Below, in pieces: positions 35,764-47,100 of a stretch of 64,000 bases of DNA. The stretch comes from Klebsormidium nitens. Taxonomy: Eukaryota; Streptophyta; Klebsormidiophyceae; Klebsormidiales; Klebsormidiaceae. Within the stretch, counting starts at the first letter, position 1; each line of letters opens with the position of its first letter. The position numbers and the translations under genes were made by a program. Location: contig DF236989.1 in the NCBI GenBank assembly GCA_000708835.1, positions 124,001-188,000 on the forward strand, given 5' to 3'. The notes under the pieces were generated by a model. The model made no database searches. It saw nothing but the letters and a program-made list of their open reading frames with translations, and had not been told where the DNA came from.

Positions 35764-37095
35764 GCGCAGCACTGTTTTACCCGCTCCGCTCTTGATTTTA
35801 CCGGCAGCATCAGTAGGTGCAGACTATCAAGCATTAGTCTCACTGATCAACAAGTACGTAAATTGCATCAAAGACTGGTATGAGATGGTTAGACCCGATC
35901 AAGTGATGTATGCTGAAATGACCAAACCTCTCCCTTTCCAACAAGAAACAAACTTAATTGGCTTTCAATGGCAGCCAAACGTTTGAGTCCTCACATCGAT
36001 CGTGCGCCCGTACAGCGTCATTGCAATCCTGGTCTACCTTCAAAGCAGTGCACTGCCCTGTTGTTGCAGCGTGCCTAAGCCTTCCATCTGCCAAGGATGA
36101 ATTGCCAGCCAATGATCAAGTTTGATTCGCTCTTCCTATTTTTTTACTTTGGCCCTGAGCAGACAACTGAAGCACAACGCTGTAGTGTATGCTCTTTGGT
36201 GCCGCTTCACTTGTCCACCTCTTGCACTTTCCCAACTCTTTGCTAAAATCGCAGAGCGCTCTGCAGAATGATGACATTAGTGTAGCATAGGCCCTAACTT
36301 GTTTTAGAAACCCTAGGAAGCGGAAATTGTAGTCATTTGCCCCCCAATGTTCCCAGGGCCACTGGCCAACTTTGATTCTCGTCCTATCAATGACAAGTTG
36401 TACTCGTCTTCAGAACGAGCGCAGACCGATGCTATGCCCTCCGCTATTGCCTCGAGCCTTTCATGCATCTGCGTTTGCAGCACCTTAGGTACCCCGAAAC
36501 TTCAGCCCACGCAGGGAGCGGGTGGTCACATGATTCACACAAGGGGCTTGTGAAGACTGGCGCAGAGCGCTCAGCTTGATCAGAGAAGGAAAACTTGTGA
36601 ATCGCAACAGAGAGACAAATGATGTCAACAGTCACGATGTTCACGAAGACGAATTTTCAATTTGAAAGATCTTCCCGCTAAAACGGCTCCGCTGATCGGC
36701 AGGTTTCGACGATTCAAATCGAAGCGCTCGCCCGGGCATCCATGAGCTGCAATTGAGTTAAGGCTTCTACCACCCGGTAGAAATCTCGTCGAAAAACGAT
36801 GATCGTGACGTCAGGAACGTCCAAAAGCAACGTCATAGCAAATCTTTGCCGACGGCTCTGATTGGCTGGAGATTGGACCCAGCTGGGATTCTGGAAGCTT
36901 TGCTCTGTTTACGCCCGTTTACCTGCATTTCCACCTGTTTCCATGGCTTCCTGATCGGAGAGAGCACAACGGTGAAGATGTAGGTCAGAATCAGAAGGCG
37001 TTGTCGCTCACTTCCACGTTTCTCCAGCAACGCCTAGGTTCTACAGGAGCTTTCGGAGAGCGCCTAAGCAATGCTGTAGGGGAGATTCCTGGGGG
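35764..37095. promoter_or_regulatory. divergent promoter region of PLK4 and pirin
   Basis: PLK4 (-) and pirin (+) start head to head across about 1.3 kb. A TGACGTCA element lies near 36807, with aacgtc/acgtca repeats to 36835. No ORF here resembles a known family. Confidence 0.4.
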
Positions 37096-37103
37096 TATAA
37101 ATA
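37096..37103 (+). promoter_or_regulatory. TATA box of the pirin gene
   Basis: tataaata lies 97 bases before the chosen pirin ATG (37193) and predicts transcription from about 37125. This argues against the two upstream in-frame ATGs at 37001 and 37109, which would not be in the mRNA. Confidence 0.65.
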
Positions 37104-37192
37104 GGTGCATGGCGAAAGGGAGAACTCAACAAAGGCAGCACAATAAGTCTTTCGCTTGCAAACGCAGTCACTTACTCATCACGTTTCTTGTC

Positions 37193-40053
37193 ATGCTCGC
37201 TGCCGCCCCCGCCGGATTGCTCTTTGCAAGGAGCATCTTTAGAACACCAGGTGCTGTGCAGAAAGGCGTAAGAGCGGCGTCAACCTCCAGAGTCCTCCTA
37301 TCGGCTGAGCAAAACATGGCCGGCCCTGCGCTAGCTAAGCCAAGGAAGATCATCAAGAAGTTGCTCAGTCGTGAGCAGAGTGAGGTGAGTGTAATCCGCT
37401 CTTCTTATCTGAGTCAATGGTTGCTTGTTGTGACATTGATTTAGTGGTGCGGCCAGCATCTGAAGGTCAGATTCTGCCGTTTATAGCGCAGAGTTCTCCA
37501 CAGAAGAGGTATCAGGCATCGATGGGGTGCCTGGAAGCTTGTTTGATCGCCATCTACTTGACTCATCATGGAGTCTTGTGATTGCTTGATGTAAGTAAGA
37601 TATGCGGAGGGGTTCTGAGAAACCAAACATTCAGGAGGTTTCGTATGCTTCTGACAACCCTCATTTTTGTTGTCCAGGGCGATGGAGCTAGAGTGCGGAG
37701 GAGCATCGGTCGACCGGAGCTGAGAAATCTTGATCCATGTAAGTAGGTGGTGCAAAAGATCCGGAGTTGCACCGCTATGCCACCTTTTCATTGTCAAAAC
37801 CTTCCCATGAGTTGCTGGTGTTTTCTCGGTGACTGGAACAAGTGTCTTTTTTTCCAGATTGTTGGTATGTTAGGCAGCAAGACGTACAGTTTGTCCAGAG
37901 TATCTAATGTATGTATGTATGTATGTATGCTGCTATGCTTCGCGCTCTGCTCAGATCTGGGGGTTTGATTTGTCAGCCTTCTCATTGCGAAAAGGGTTTT
38001 TCCTTGGGGCCGTGAGAAAGCAAGAGAGTTGCGTCGGGGCGGCAACTTGCAACTTTCCTGAGTAGGTTTGTGCACGACACACTGCCTCTTCTAATTTGCC
38101 GACATCTTGCTCATTCTTGGACCAAGGTCATGCTGTTGAAGCATTTCTTCCTTCTCTGCAGTCCTCATGCTCGACGAGTTCTCCGTCCAGCCTCCAGCCG
38201 GTTTCCCCGACCATCCCCATCGTGGACAGGGTGAGTTTGCTTTCGCTGTGGCAATTCGGCAAAATACGATGTTGTTTGAGCTGACGCTCGAAACTCACTC
38301 ATTCTGACTTTCAGAGACTCTTGTTTGCTCACGTCAGGAAACAACTCCAGCCAGCCTTCGGAGTTTCCATTTTTTATGCAACTCTTTTTGGGCATCAGAA
38401 GGCCAGGTCTGATGGAAAGGACCAAACTGGCAGTAAGCTGAAATATTATTGATTACCTTCCGAGGCTAGCTATATATAGCAGCATGAAACGAGCAACGCT
38501 TGTGAGTCGTGACTCTCACTGCAAGAGCTACGACAGCCTCTTGTTTATTACAATCGGATGTGGGTGTTAAATCTGTTACAGGGTCTGGGACTTTCTGCTG
38601 TTGCAAGAAACGCGCAAGAGCGGCGCACTTCATTCTTCTGAAGTGTGGGTTGACAATCTGCCTGTGACCCGACTGTTGAGCGCCTGCCTTTGAGCTGGAC
38701 GTAAATAGGCCCGTTCCCCTCTGCAGAGACCGTCACGTACATGCTGAAGGGCACGTTCACACACCAAGACTTCACAGGCCACAAGGGGACCATCAATCCC
38801 GGGGACGTGCAGTGGATGACTGCCGGGAGGGGCATTGTGCACTCTGAGATTCCGGCGTCCGATGACGCGCACGGGCTGCAGCTGTGGGTCAACCTGGCAG
38901 CCAAGGACAAGATGTAAGTCACTTTCTCGGCCTGCTTGCCTTAATATGTAGTTTGTATTGAACTGCATGCTGGGATTCACTTGGACACGTCTCTCCTGAC
39001 AGAGCTTGTGTGCTCAGAAGAGGGGTTCTGTAGGAGGTTTTGGTGGGTATGTTGCTGAGATCAACGTAAAAATGCCTACGTTTGAGAATGGCCGCAAGTG
39101 CAACAAAGGTGCTTCTTGACTGCCTGGCTTCAGTGGAGTCTTTTCTCCGCACCCTCGCACAGTAGACCAACCATCGACGTAGAGACAGAATTGTTGCCAG
39201 TCAGTCTTGGCCGGGTTGGTATGCAAGTGCATTCGAAGCCGATTATGAAAGTATCTGTCTCGCCTAGAATTGACGTCTTCCGTGGTGCTCAGCTTACGTC
39301 TCGTCTGCCGACTCTGGCTGTCGAGTCTGCTTCTTGAAACTTTCCAGGAGACTGGCACGACTGTCAAGGCCAATGGTTGGCCGGGGCTTTAAAGGGCGCT
39401 CGTGCTCGCACGCAAAACAGGCGCTATCACCCGAGGCTAACAAATTGCTGTTAGCTGTTAGATTGTCCATTCCTTCATCCATTCTCCTTCCTTGCCCTCA
39501 CAGAGTTGGTGCAGCTTCGATCGGCTCACCCGTCTCCAATTCACAATACTAACCCGCGCACTTTTTGTTTACCCCCAGGGTTGAGCCCGCGTACCAAGAG
39601 CTCCTCGCGTCCGAGATCCCGAAAGCCGAAAAGGACGGCGTCTCCGTGGCCGTCATCGCGGGCGAGTCCCTCGGCATCTCGTCCCCCGTCTTCACGCGCA
39701 CCCCGAGCATGTACCTCGACTTCACGCTCCAGCCGGGCGCGTCGATCTCGCAACCCGTCCCCGAGGGGTGGAACGGTTTCGCGTACACGCTGAACGGGAC
39801 GGCGGTGTTTGACGATGTCGAGAGCGGCCCGCACCATACGCTCCAACTAGGGCCGGGGGATGGGATCAAGGTCGAGAACAAGGGCGCCGAGCCCGCGCGG
39901 TTTGTGCTGATCGCCGGAAAGCCGCTGAACGAGCCGGTGGTGCAGCACGGGCCGTTTGTGATGAACACGCGCGAGGAGATCATGCAGACGTTCAACGATT
40001 ACCAGTACGGGAGGAACGGGTTCGAAAGGGCTCACACTTGGGTGTCGAGTTAG
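37193..40053 (+). CDS. PRN: pirin-like cupin protein with N-terminal extension
   Basis: Pirins are metal-binding bicupins. Bacterial and human forms show quercetinase activity, and plant PRN1 interacts with the G-protein alpha subunit. Exons: 37193-37384, 37678-37738, 38162-38230, 38727-38913, 39579-40053; 327 aa with agreeing phases. The metal site motif HPHRG is seen (FPDHPHRGQETVTYML), followed by GDVQWMTAGRGIVHSE with its His/Glu ligands, then GPFVMN near the end; these are classic plant-type pirin blocks. Residues 1-41 are hydrophobic then Arg/Ser/Ala-rich (MLAAAPAGLLFARSIFR), like an organelle transit peptide. A second in-frame ATG at 37316 (MAGPALAKPRKIIKKLL) would give a cytosolic form. 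The usual PHRGF is PHRGQ here because of the splice junction. Confidence 0.95.
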
Positions 40054-40134
40054 GAGGTAGCAAGGGTATCCATGTCGAGTTAGAAGGTAGCAGGGAACCC
40101 ATGTCGAGTTAGGAGGTAGCAAGTTTATCCATGT
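40042..40134 (+). repeat. stop-codon region repeated three times (pirin 3' UTR)
   Basis: gtcgagttag(g/a)aggtagca starts at 40044, 40073 and 40103, with periods of 29 and 30. The first copy contains the pirin stop codon TAG; the other two lie in the 3' UTR. Confidence 0.9.
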
Positions 40135-41168
40135 AGAAAGAGATTTTTTGTACAGTATGCTTGATGCGAGTGTGCCCCTGGGATTGAGGCACGCATCAAA
40201 TAGGGCTCTTTCGATCGAAGATTCTTATCCTTGATGCTTACAAACGCCATGCCCGAATTGGACATGGCGTCGTACTTGGCCTGAAGACTGGAACATACCA
40301 TTTGAAAGGCTTCTTCGTGTGATTGTGAAGACGACTTGATCTCGGAACACTCGAACTAATTCACGGTCATGCGGTTTTTTTGTGGGTGTCACACTATCTG
40401 CAAGTTATAAGCCTGAATTCTGAAAGCTCGGTTTAGGCCCGGCCGTGCACCGGGCCTCAGCCCCCTTGAAGCTCCATGCCATCTGCAACCGGCCAATGAT
40501 CTGATCATATACATCTGTGTTATAGTTGGATCGCTGCCATGCTGAGTTACCATAGAAAATCACGTCCATGTCTCACATCATGCAAGAGCTAGTACATGTT
40601 AAGTTTCGCCACTGTCAGACCTAGAGCTATGGCATGCGTGAACTTATGGGTCGTGAACTGTGCGTCCATTGCATGCAAAGTCAAAACTATTTATTGCACC
40701 GCTTGCATGCAGCGCCAGATCTGCAACATGTATTCAAACAACAAATCAAAGCCATGTACGTATGGTCACTGCCGCAGCAGGCCGGTGACGAGTCTCTGAC
40801 GTCACGCTGCAATGATTGCATGCAAACCTGAGCTGGCATTAATTAACTTGGCTGGCATTGGCACTCAATCCGTATCATGTTATCGATCCGCAATCAAATC
40901 GTGTCAAGCTCGAGGTAACACAATCTTTACAGGACTTAAAGGACCCAAGCTATGGCCCAGGGCCAAGCGAACGCCGCTCTTCTGGGCTGCCGCGCTTATC
41001 AATCGCGACGGCTTATTGCCGGCCAATATATCTGGACCGCCGGCTAAGACTCTGTTCAGCACGCTCTATTTGACCTAAGTATTGACATCGACTCTTTAGT
41101 CTCAACGTTTCGGACGCCCAAAATGGCTACTTTTGGCGCAAGGGAGCACATTCGGACGCCCAGAGTAG
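40135..41168. other. convergent intergenic region, no gene seen
   Basis: Between the pirin and CobB-BtuF 3' ends. Near 41105-41215 the phrase ttcggacgcc recurs, overlapping the end of the CobB-BtuF gene. Short ORFs at 40596-41078 match nothing known. Confidence 0.5.
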
Positions 41169-44100
41169 CTATTGGAAGCGCTCGAAGTATTTTCGGACGT
41201 CTTCCGGACGGCACTTTTGGCCAGGCGGCAGGCTCAGCTTGAGCGCGGCCCCGGCGGGCGCTTTCCCCGAGACGTGCGTCGGGTGGAGCATGCGCGCCAT
41301 TATTTCTACGCCCAGGACCAACCTGAGGAAAAGGACGAGAAGGATGATAAGAATGGAAGCAAGCCTTTCATGATAAGACGTCATGGGATCGACTCGCTAG
41401 CAGACCGAGTCTACCTTAGAAGAACTTGTTACTAGTCCACAGACGATGCGGCAGTGCCGAGAGCAGAAACCCTTCACTGATTCGACAGCAAAGCAGTGCT
41501 ATCTGATGCCTTGATCAATTGGCGCACTAAAGCAACTGAGGAGATTCTACCTGGCCGGAGTGCCTACTTTCAATTGGGCGCAGAAGCGAAAGAATCAGGG
41601 CTTTTATCAACAACAAAAGAACCACAATCTTGAAAGGTAACGGTGATGAGGAAGACGATTTTGCGAATTTAGACGTACCGATGGGAAGGCAGACAACAAA
41701 GACGGAAAAGCGAGAGCTCTCACCTGGGCCCCGGTCGACTGAAAAACGAGTGCTCGCAGATGAAGACCTGCCGGTTTTGGACGGCCGTAAGGTTCCAGAA
41801 GCCCGGACATGATGCCACATACTCGACTTCGGACAACGAACGCTCAGGATTGGAGGAGCAGGGAACCAGGACGAGGACCTCCGGATCGTACTTGATGACC
41901 CGCTCCCACTGCAGCCGCTCCGCGTTGCACCCGGGCTCCTGGGAGGGAGACACGTCAGCACGACGTCAGCAAACGTCAGCATGACGTTAGCAAACGTTTG
42001 CAGACAAACGAGAAAGTTTGACCAGGCGTCTTAGCCGAACCGCTCCCAACGCAGCCGCTCCACGTGGCGCCCAAGCTCCTGGGATGGAGAGACGTCAGCG
42101 TGATGTCAGCAAATGACCGCAGACAACCGAGAAAGTTCGACCGTGTATCTTAGCGAGCGCTCTAACTGCAGCCGCTCTGGGTCGCGCCCTTCTCATGGAA
42201 GAAAGAGACGTCAGCATGACGTCAGCATGTGCCCGTCTGACAGTCGCGGAAAAGTGCAACAGGCGTTCGAGCCAGTAATCATTGACGAAGAATGATGCGC
42301 GCGCCCGATGTGGCTGCTTCGCAAACGACCCTGGCTCCTGACGAAAGCGGACATAACGCTAAACAAAGCTGAGACACATCAGCAGCACACGTCAGCTCCG
42401 ACGATCTCAAGGTGAGAGCGAAGGCTTGGGCGGAGACTATCAGGCACGCCCACTAGAACCGCTCCAAGTGGCACCCTGACTTCAAGTTCTGGGGGGCCAC
42501 GTCAGCGTGACAGCAGCGAGCGGGACCGCACATCAGAAGCTCCAAAACAAAACTCCTCCCCGCAAGCCTGCTCTCGGACGCTTGTAACGAGCAGCCACTC
42601 TTCCGTGCAAGTCCCATCTTACGTTCTCAACGCTCCGGAGATACAATGATGACCTTTTCTTCGCATGGCATTCAGCAAAGCTGTACCTCTTCCCAATGAA
42701 TTTGACCGGAAAAAAGGCATCAAATGATGAAATTCAATGCTCACTTGCAAGCCGTCCACCCCTCCCGCCACGATCCTCATCTCGGGCAGCCACTGCCCCT
42801 TCATATGAAATCCAAAACCACATACTCTCTGCTTTACAACGAACAGTCTTTTGTCAGTTCAAAAAATCATATGTCTGAGTTTGATGCTCACTTGCAAGCC
42901 GTCCACCCCCCCCGCCAAGATCTTCATTTCCGGTAGCCAGTGCCCCCCCAGAACGAGCGGGTGCAGCCCTTCTAGCGACAGCACCCGCGGCCGGTGCGAC
43001 GCCCCAGCCACCGCTCCCGCGACCGCGCGTGATCGCGCCCGGAGTTGCTCTACCAGGGCGCGAGCGGTTGCGGCCGCGCCGACCGCTTCTCCTAGTTTCA
43101 GGATGCTGGCGAAGACGTCGGCCATCTAGACAGGGGGAAAGCAGGTGTTGACAAAATGAAAAAAAACCCGGAGTTTAGGGTCTAAGAAATTTTGCGATTT
43201 GACGGAGCGCTCTGGCCAGCGCACGCGCAACTGGAGCCCTCCAACCGCTTCCCCTAGTTTCAGGTGCTGGCGAAGACGTCGACCATCTGGACGGGAGGTA
43301 ACCGGTGTTCGACAACTTGAAAATAAGAATGCAAATGGTCAGGATTCTTTAAATTGCACGCTCGAAAGGTGCTCTTCCAGTGCGCGAGCGGTCGCGGTTG
43401 CGGCCGCGCCAATCGTGTCTCCCAGCTTTAGGATGCTGGCAAAACGTCGGGCATCTGGACGGGAGGTACCGCGGGTCTTAGCAATTTCAGAATGACTGTG
43501 TTCTCCAAAACAGCACGTTCTGAGAGTGTGTGTAAAAGCTGTTCAATAGCCCACAGATCACCGTCCTTGGTTCCAGCTACACGACGTCGGTCTTTTCGTC
43601 GAGCAGCCCCGCCATGGAAAGAGCGCGCGCGTGCCCCTCTAGCCTAGCATCAACCACTGAGTAACTATCTATTCAGCCAAAGAACGAATCGAAATCAGTC
43701 ACAAAATCCACGACTTACCGTCCTTGGGTCTAGCACCACACTTCGGTCTCCCGTCGAGCAGCCCCGCCGTGGACAGTGTGCGCGCAACCTTTGGCCTAGA
43801 ACGATTTAGAACAGGTAACTGACTGACTAACAAACGAACAAGGTAGCTAAGTGATGACCTAAGTAAGTGACCAGCGAACACTATTGTAACAATCCCCGAC
43901 TCACCGTCCTCGGATCCAAAACCACGACCTCGGTCTTCCCGTCGAGCAGCCCCGCCGTCGAGAGCGCAAGCGCAACCTCGCTCTATTTTGTTTGTTCTTG
44001 TTGTTTCCGACTGGTCTCATTGTTCAATCAATGCATACCCTGGCAAGGGCCCTCAAAACTTAAAGAAGAGCCTAAAACACAGGAATCAAGATTCAAGACT

Positions 44101-47100
44101 CACCGTTCTTGGATCCAGCACGACGACCTCCGTGTCGCCGTCGAGCAGCCCCGCCGTTGAGAGCGCGCGCGCGACCTCGCTCTTGTCGACATCGCACACC
44201 TGGCACGAGTCCTGCGTGACAACTAGATCGGGGCGCTCCCGGGCCAGCCACTCCACGTCCATCTCGAACAGGCTCTCCTTGCGCTCCTTGAGCGTGCGCA
44301 ACTGCACCAAGAATGGGGTTATGGTTTAGGACCTGGGTTAGCGTTGTGGGATTAGCGGTTCTTGTCTTTGATATTCTGGGATTGGGTTCCAACGAGGTCT
44401 CCTTGCGCTCCTTGAGCGCGCGCAATTGCAACGGGAATGGGCTTTGAGTTTTAGGATCTGGGGTTAGCGTTCTCGTCTTTGAAGTTCTGGGGTTAGGATT
44501 CTCAACAGGGTCTCCTTGCGCTCCTTGAATGTGCGTAACTGCACAAGGAATAAGGTGGAGATTTTAGGATCTAGGGTTAGCGTTCTTGTGTGTTTGAGAT
44601 TCTAGGATTCGACTTTCTACACGCTTTTTTTGTGCACCTGGGTGCGTAACTGCACGAGCGCAACGGATGCAGAGCTTGTATTTTTTTCACGTGGGGGCTT
44701 TTGATAAGAATGCGTTGATTTAGGAGAGCCCTTGTTCAAATGGATTTTAGAGGATACCGGAACCGCACTCACAGCTTGAACGGCTTTTGGAAACGTTCCA
44801 AGTGCTTGCAAAGTTTGTTTCATGTAGATGAATCGAAGCGACCTGGCTTTAGAAAGGACGCTACGTGTATGAATCGGCGAAAACGATGGCAACTCAAGAA
44901 TTTCCTGAGCGTAAAAGTGGTCGTTTGCAGAGAAGCAGCACAACAAGATTCGATCCAGACCTTTTGGAATACCATTCAAAACAGGTAACACAATCCGAAG
45001 AAATGTTCCAATCGCCCGGTGTGCCCCGCCTTTGCATCGACCTCCTTGGAGCTCATCGTCGAGCTGTCTTAACGAATTACATTCCAAACTTCCAAGCACC
45101 AGTTGATCGAAAAGACGACAAATTCGGAAACAAAGGAGGAAAAACGACCGCCGCTCGGCGATGAAGCCACAAAGAGATGCCAAGACGAGCGCTGAGTGTA
45201 CCACCTTGGCAACGACCTTTTAAGGGCGCGATACCCTACAACAATGAACAGATGCCCTACAACAATAAACAGATGAACCATAAAGCACTAAACCCTGAAA
45301 CTCTCAAACAATAAAACCATCGGCCTCTAGATCCTGCAACTCTTAAAACTCGGTTCCCACCTTAGCGTCGACCTCCTTGGAGCTCATTTTGGAGCTGTCG
45401 ATTTTGCTTCTGCACACGATGTGCCGCCCCCGGGTGTGCACGCCAGGCGGGAAGTCGCACAGATCCGAGATGCCTATTAGCCTATCGCCTACTCCTGCAA
45501 GGGGGAAACCAGAGAGACGCTTGTTCAGAAGTCTCTTAAGCTTCTGCTTGATTTTGTTTCCATATTTCGAACCCACTTAGATTGTCCTTTCTCGAGGCAC
45601 CTGCCGGAAGGAAAGTCGCACAGGTCCGAGATGCCTATTAGCCATCGCCTACTCCTGCAAGAGGGGCAAGCAAACGGAGGCTTGAAAACTTCGTGAGCTA
45701 TCCCTAACAGATCTTGTAAGGGCAATGTCTCTAGGATCCAATGGAACCTCGCCCTAAAGCACCTGCCCGAGGGGAAGTTGCACAGTCCTAGATGCCGGTA
45801 GCACTGCCTTCTCGTGTGAGAGAGAACAAGGACAAAGATTGGAGCTTCTCAGGCTCGTCCTCACTAGCCCTACGTTACTCCTTGCCTTTCGATAGTGCCC
45901 CGATCAGTCTGCAGGAGAGATACGTTAGCATTGAGTTGTCGCATAAGCTGGGGATGATGGTGAAATCTCGGCCGTTTCGGCATTCCCGGCCGCGTGAAGC
46001 GACTGTGATCCATTTTTATTCTAGCAATACTTCTTTTCCTCTCTGTAACCTGCAAGTCAGCCAGTGATCAGACATTGCCTCACCTAAGTGCATAAGGATC
46101 TCCGTTGCATGCGGCAGCAACGACACGATCTTCACGGGCAACCGCCTCGGCGCCCCGTACACCGTCATCGGACCGTGCCACGTTCCGCTTCCGCCCCACT
46201 CGCGCCCGTTCAACGAACTCCGCGGACTGATTCTATGATACCGTCCCGACGTGCTGGGGGGCCCGAAATCGTCCGAAGAATCGGAGCCCCCCTCGTCGTC
46301 CAACTCCGCCGACGTCCGCAGATGCGACCCGCCGTCCGAGCTCCCGTCCGAGCTGCCACGTGTCCCCTTCAAGGGGGATCCCCGGAGGCCCCCGTTCGAG
46401 AACCCGTTCGTCCACTCGTTGGACGCGGCCCGCGACACCGGTTTCCGCGACCAGTCGACCGACCCGTTTCTCGATATCGACCCCGCGCGCGACATCGGCG
46501 CCGAGTCGACCCGGTAGAGCGGCCCCGAGTCGCTCTCCCGCCGCGCCCAGTCCCAGCTAGAATAGCCCCCCCGGCCGTCCGCATGCCGGCCCGAAGCGTC
46601 CGGATGGCTCGCCCGGGTGTCCGAATGCCTGCCCGGAACGTCCGGAGGGATCCCCCGGCCGTCCGAAAACTCGCGTGAGCTGCGGAGTTCGCGGATCAGG
46701 GGGTCGTGGATCTCGGTCACGATCGGAGCGCTTACGATGGATTTGAGGAGAGCGGGCCCGCCGTTTTCGGACGAATATCGGACGAGTTGGTTGGAGTCGG
46801 ACTCGTTCAGAGCGGCATGCACGGCGGCGGCGGCGGCGGCCCCAGCAGCGGCAGCAGCCTCGGCACCTGGGGGCGAAGTCGAGCTTCGTTTTCAGAAGAA
46901 TCAGAAGTTGATGCACTTCAGCTTAGTCTCTATATCGTTACAGCTGCCTCATCTGACCCAGAGTTGGCGGTGAGCGAATGCAGGACCACCAAGGATCCCC
47001 CATCTGAAACTAAGTAAAAGCGGGTTCGCAGGTCGAAAAGATGAACTGACTGAGATTCCGAAGAACAAGCAGCATCAAGCTACCGCGGAAAGAGTGTCGC

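Noticed and set aside
37001-37192. Upstream in-frame ATGs for pirin
   Set aside because: They lie before or too near the TATA box at 37096 to be in the mRNA.
41897-45815. Copied exon edges as mutually exclusive exons
   Set aside because: Most copies have only one splice site or broken frames, so they are edge copies rather than full exons.
46088-46678. 196-aa Arg/Pro-rich + strand ORF
   Set aside because: Antisense of the CobB-BtuF linker exon.
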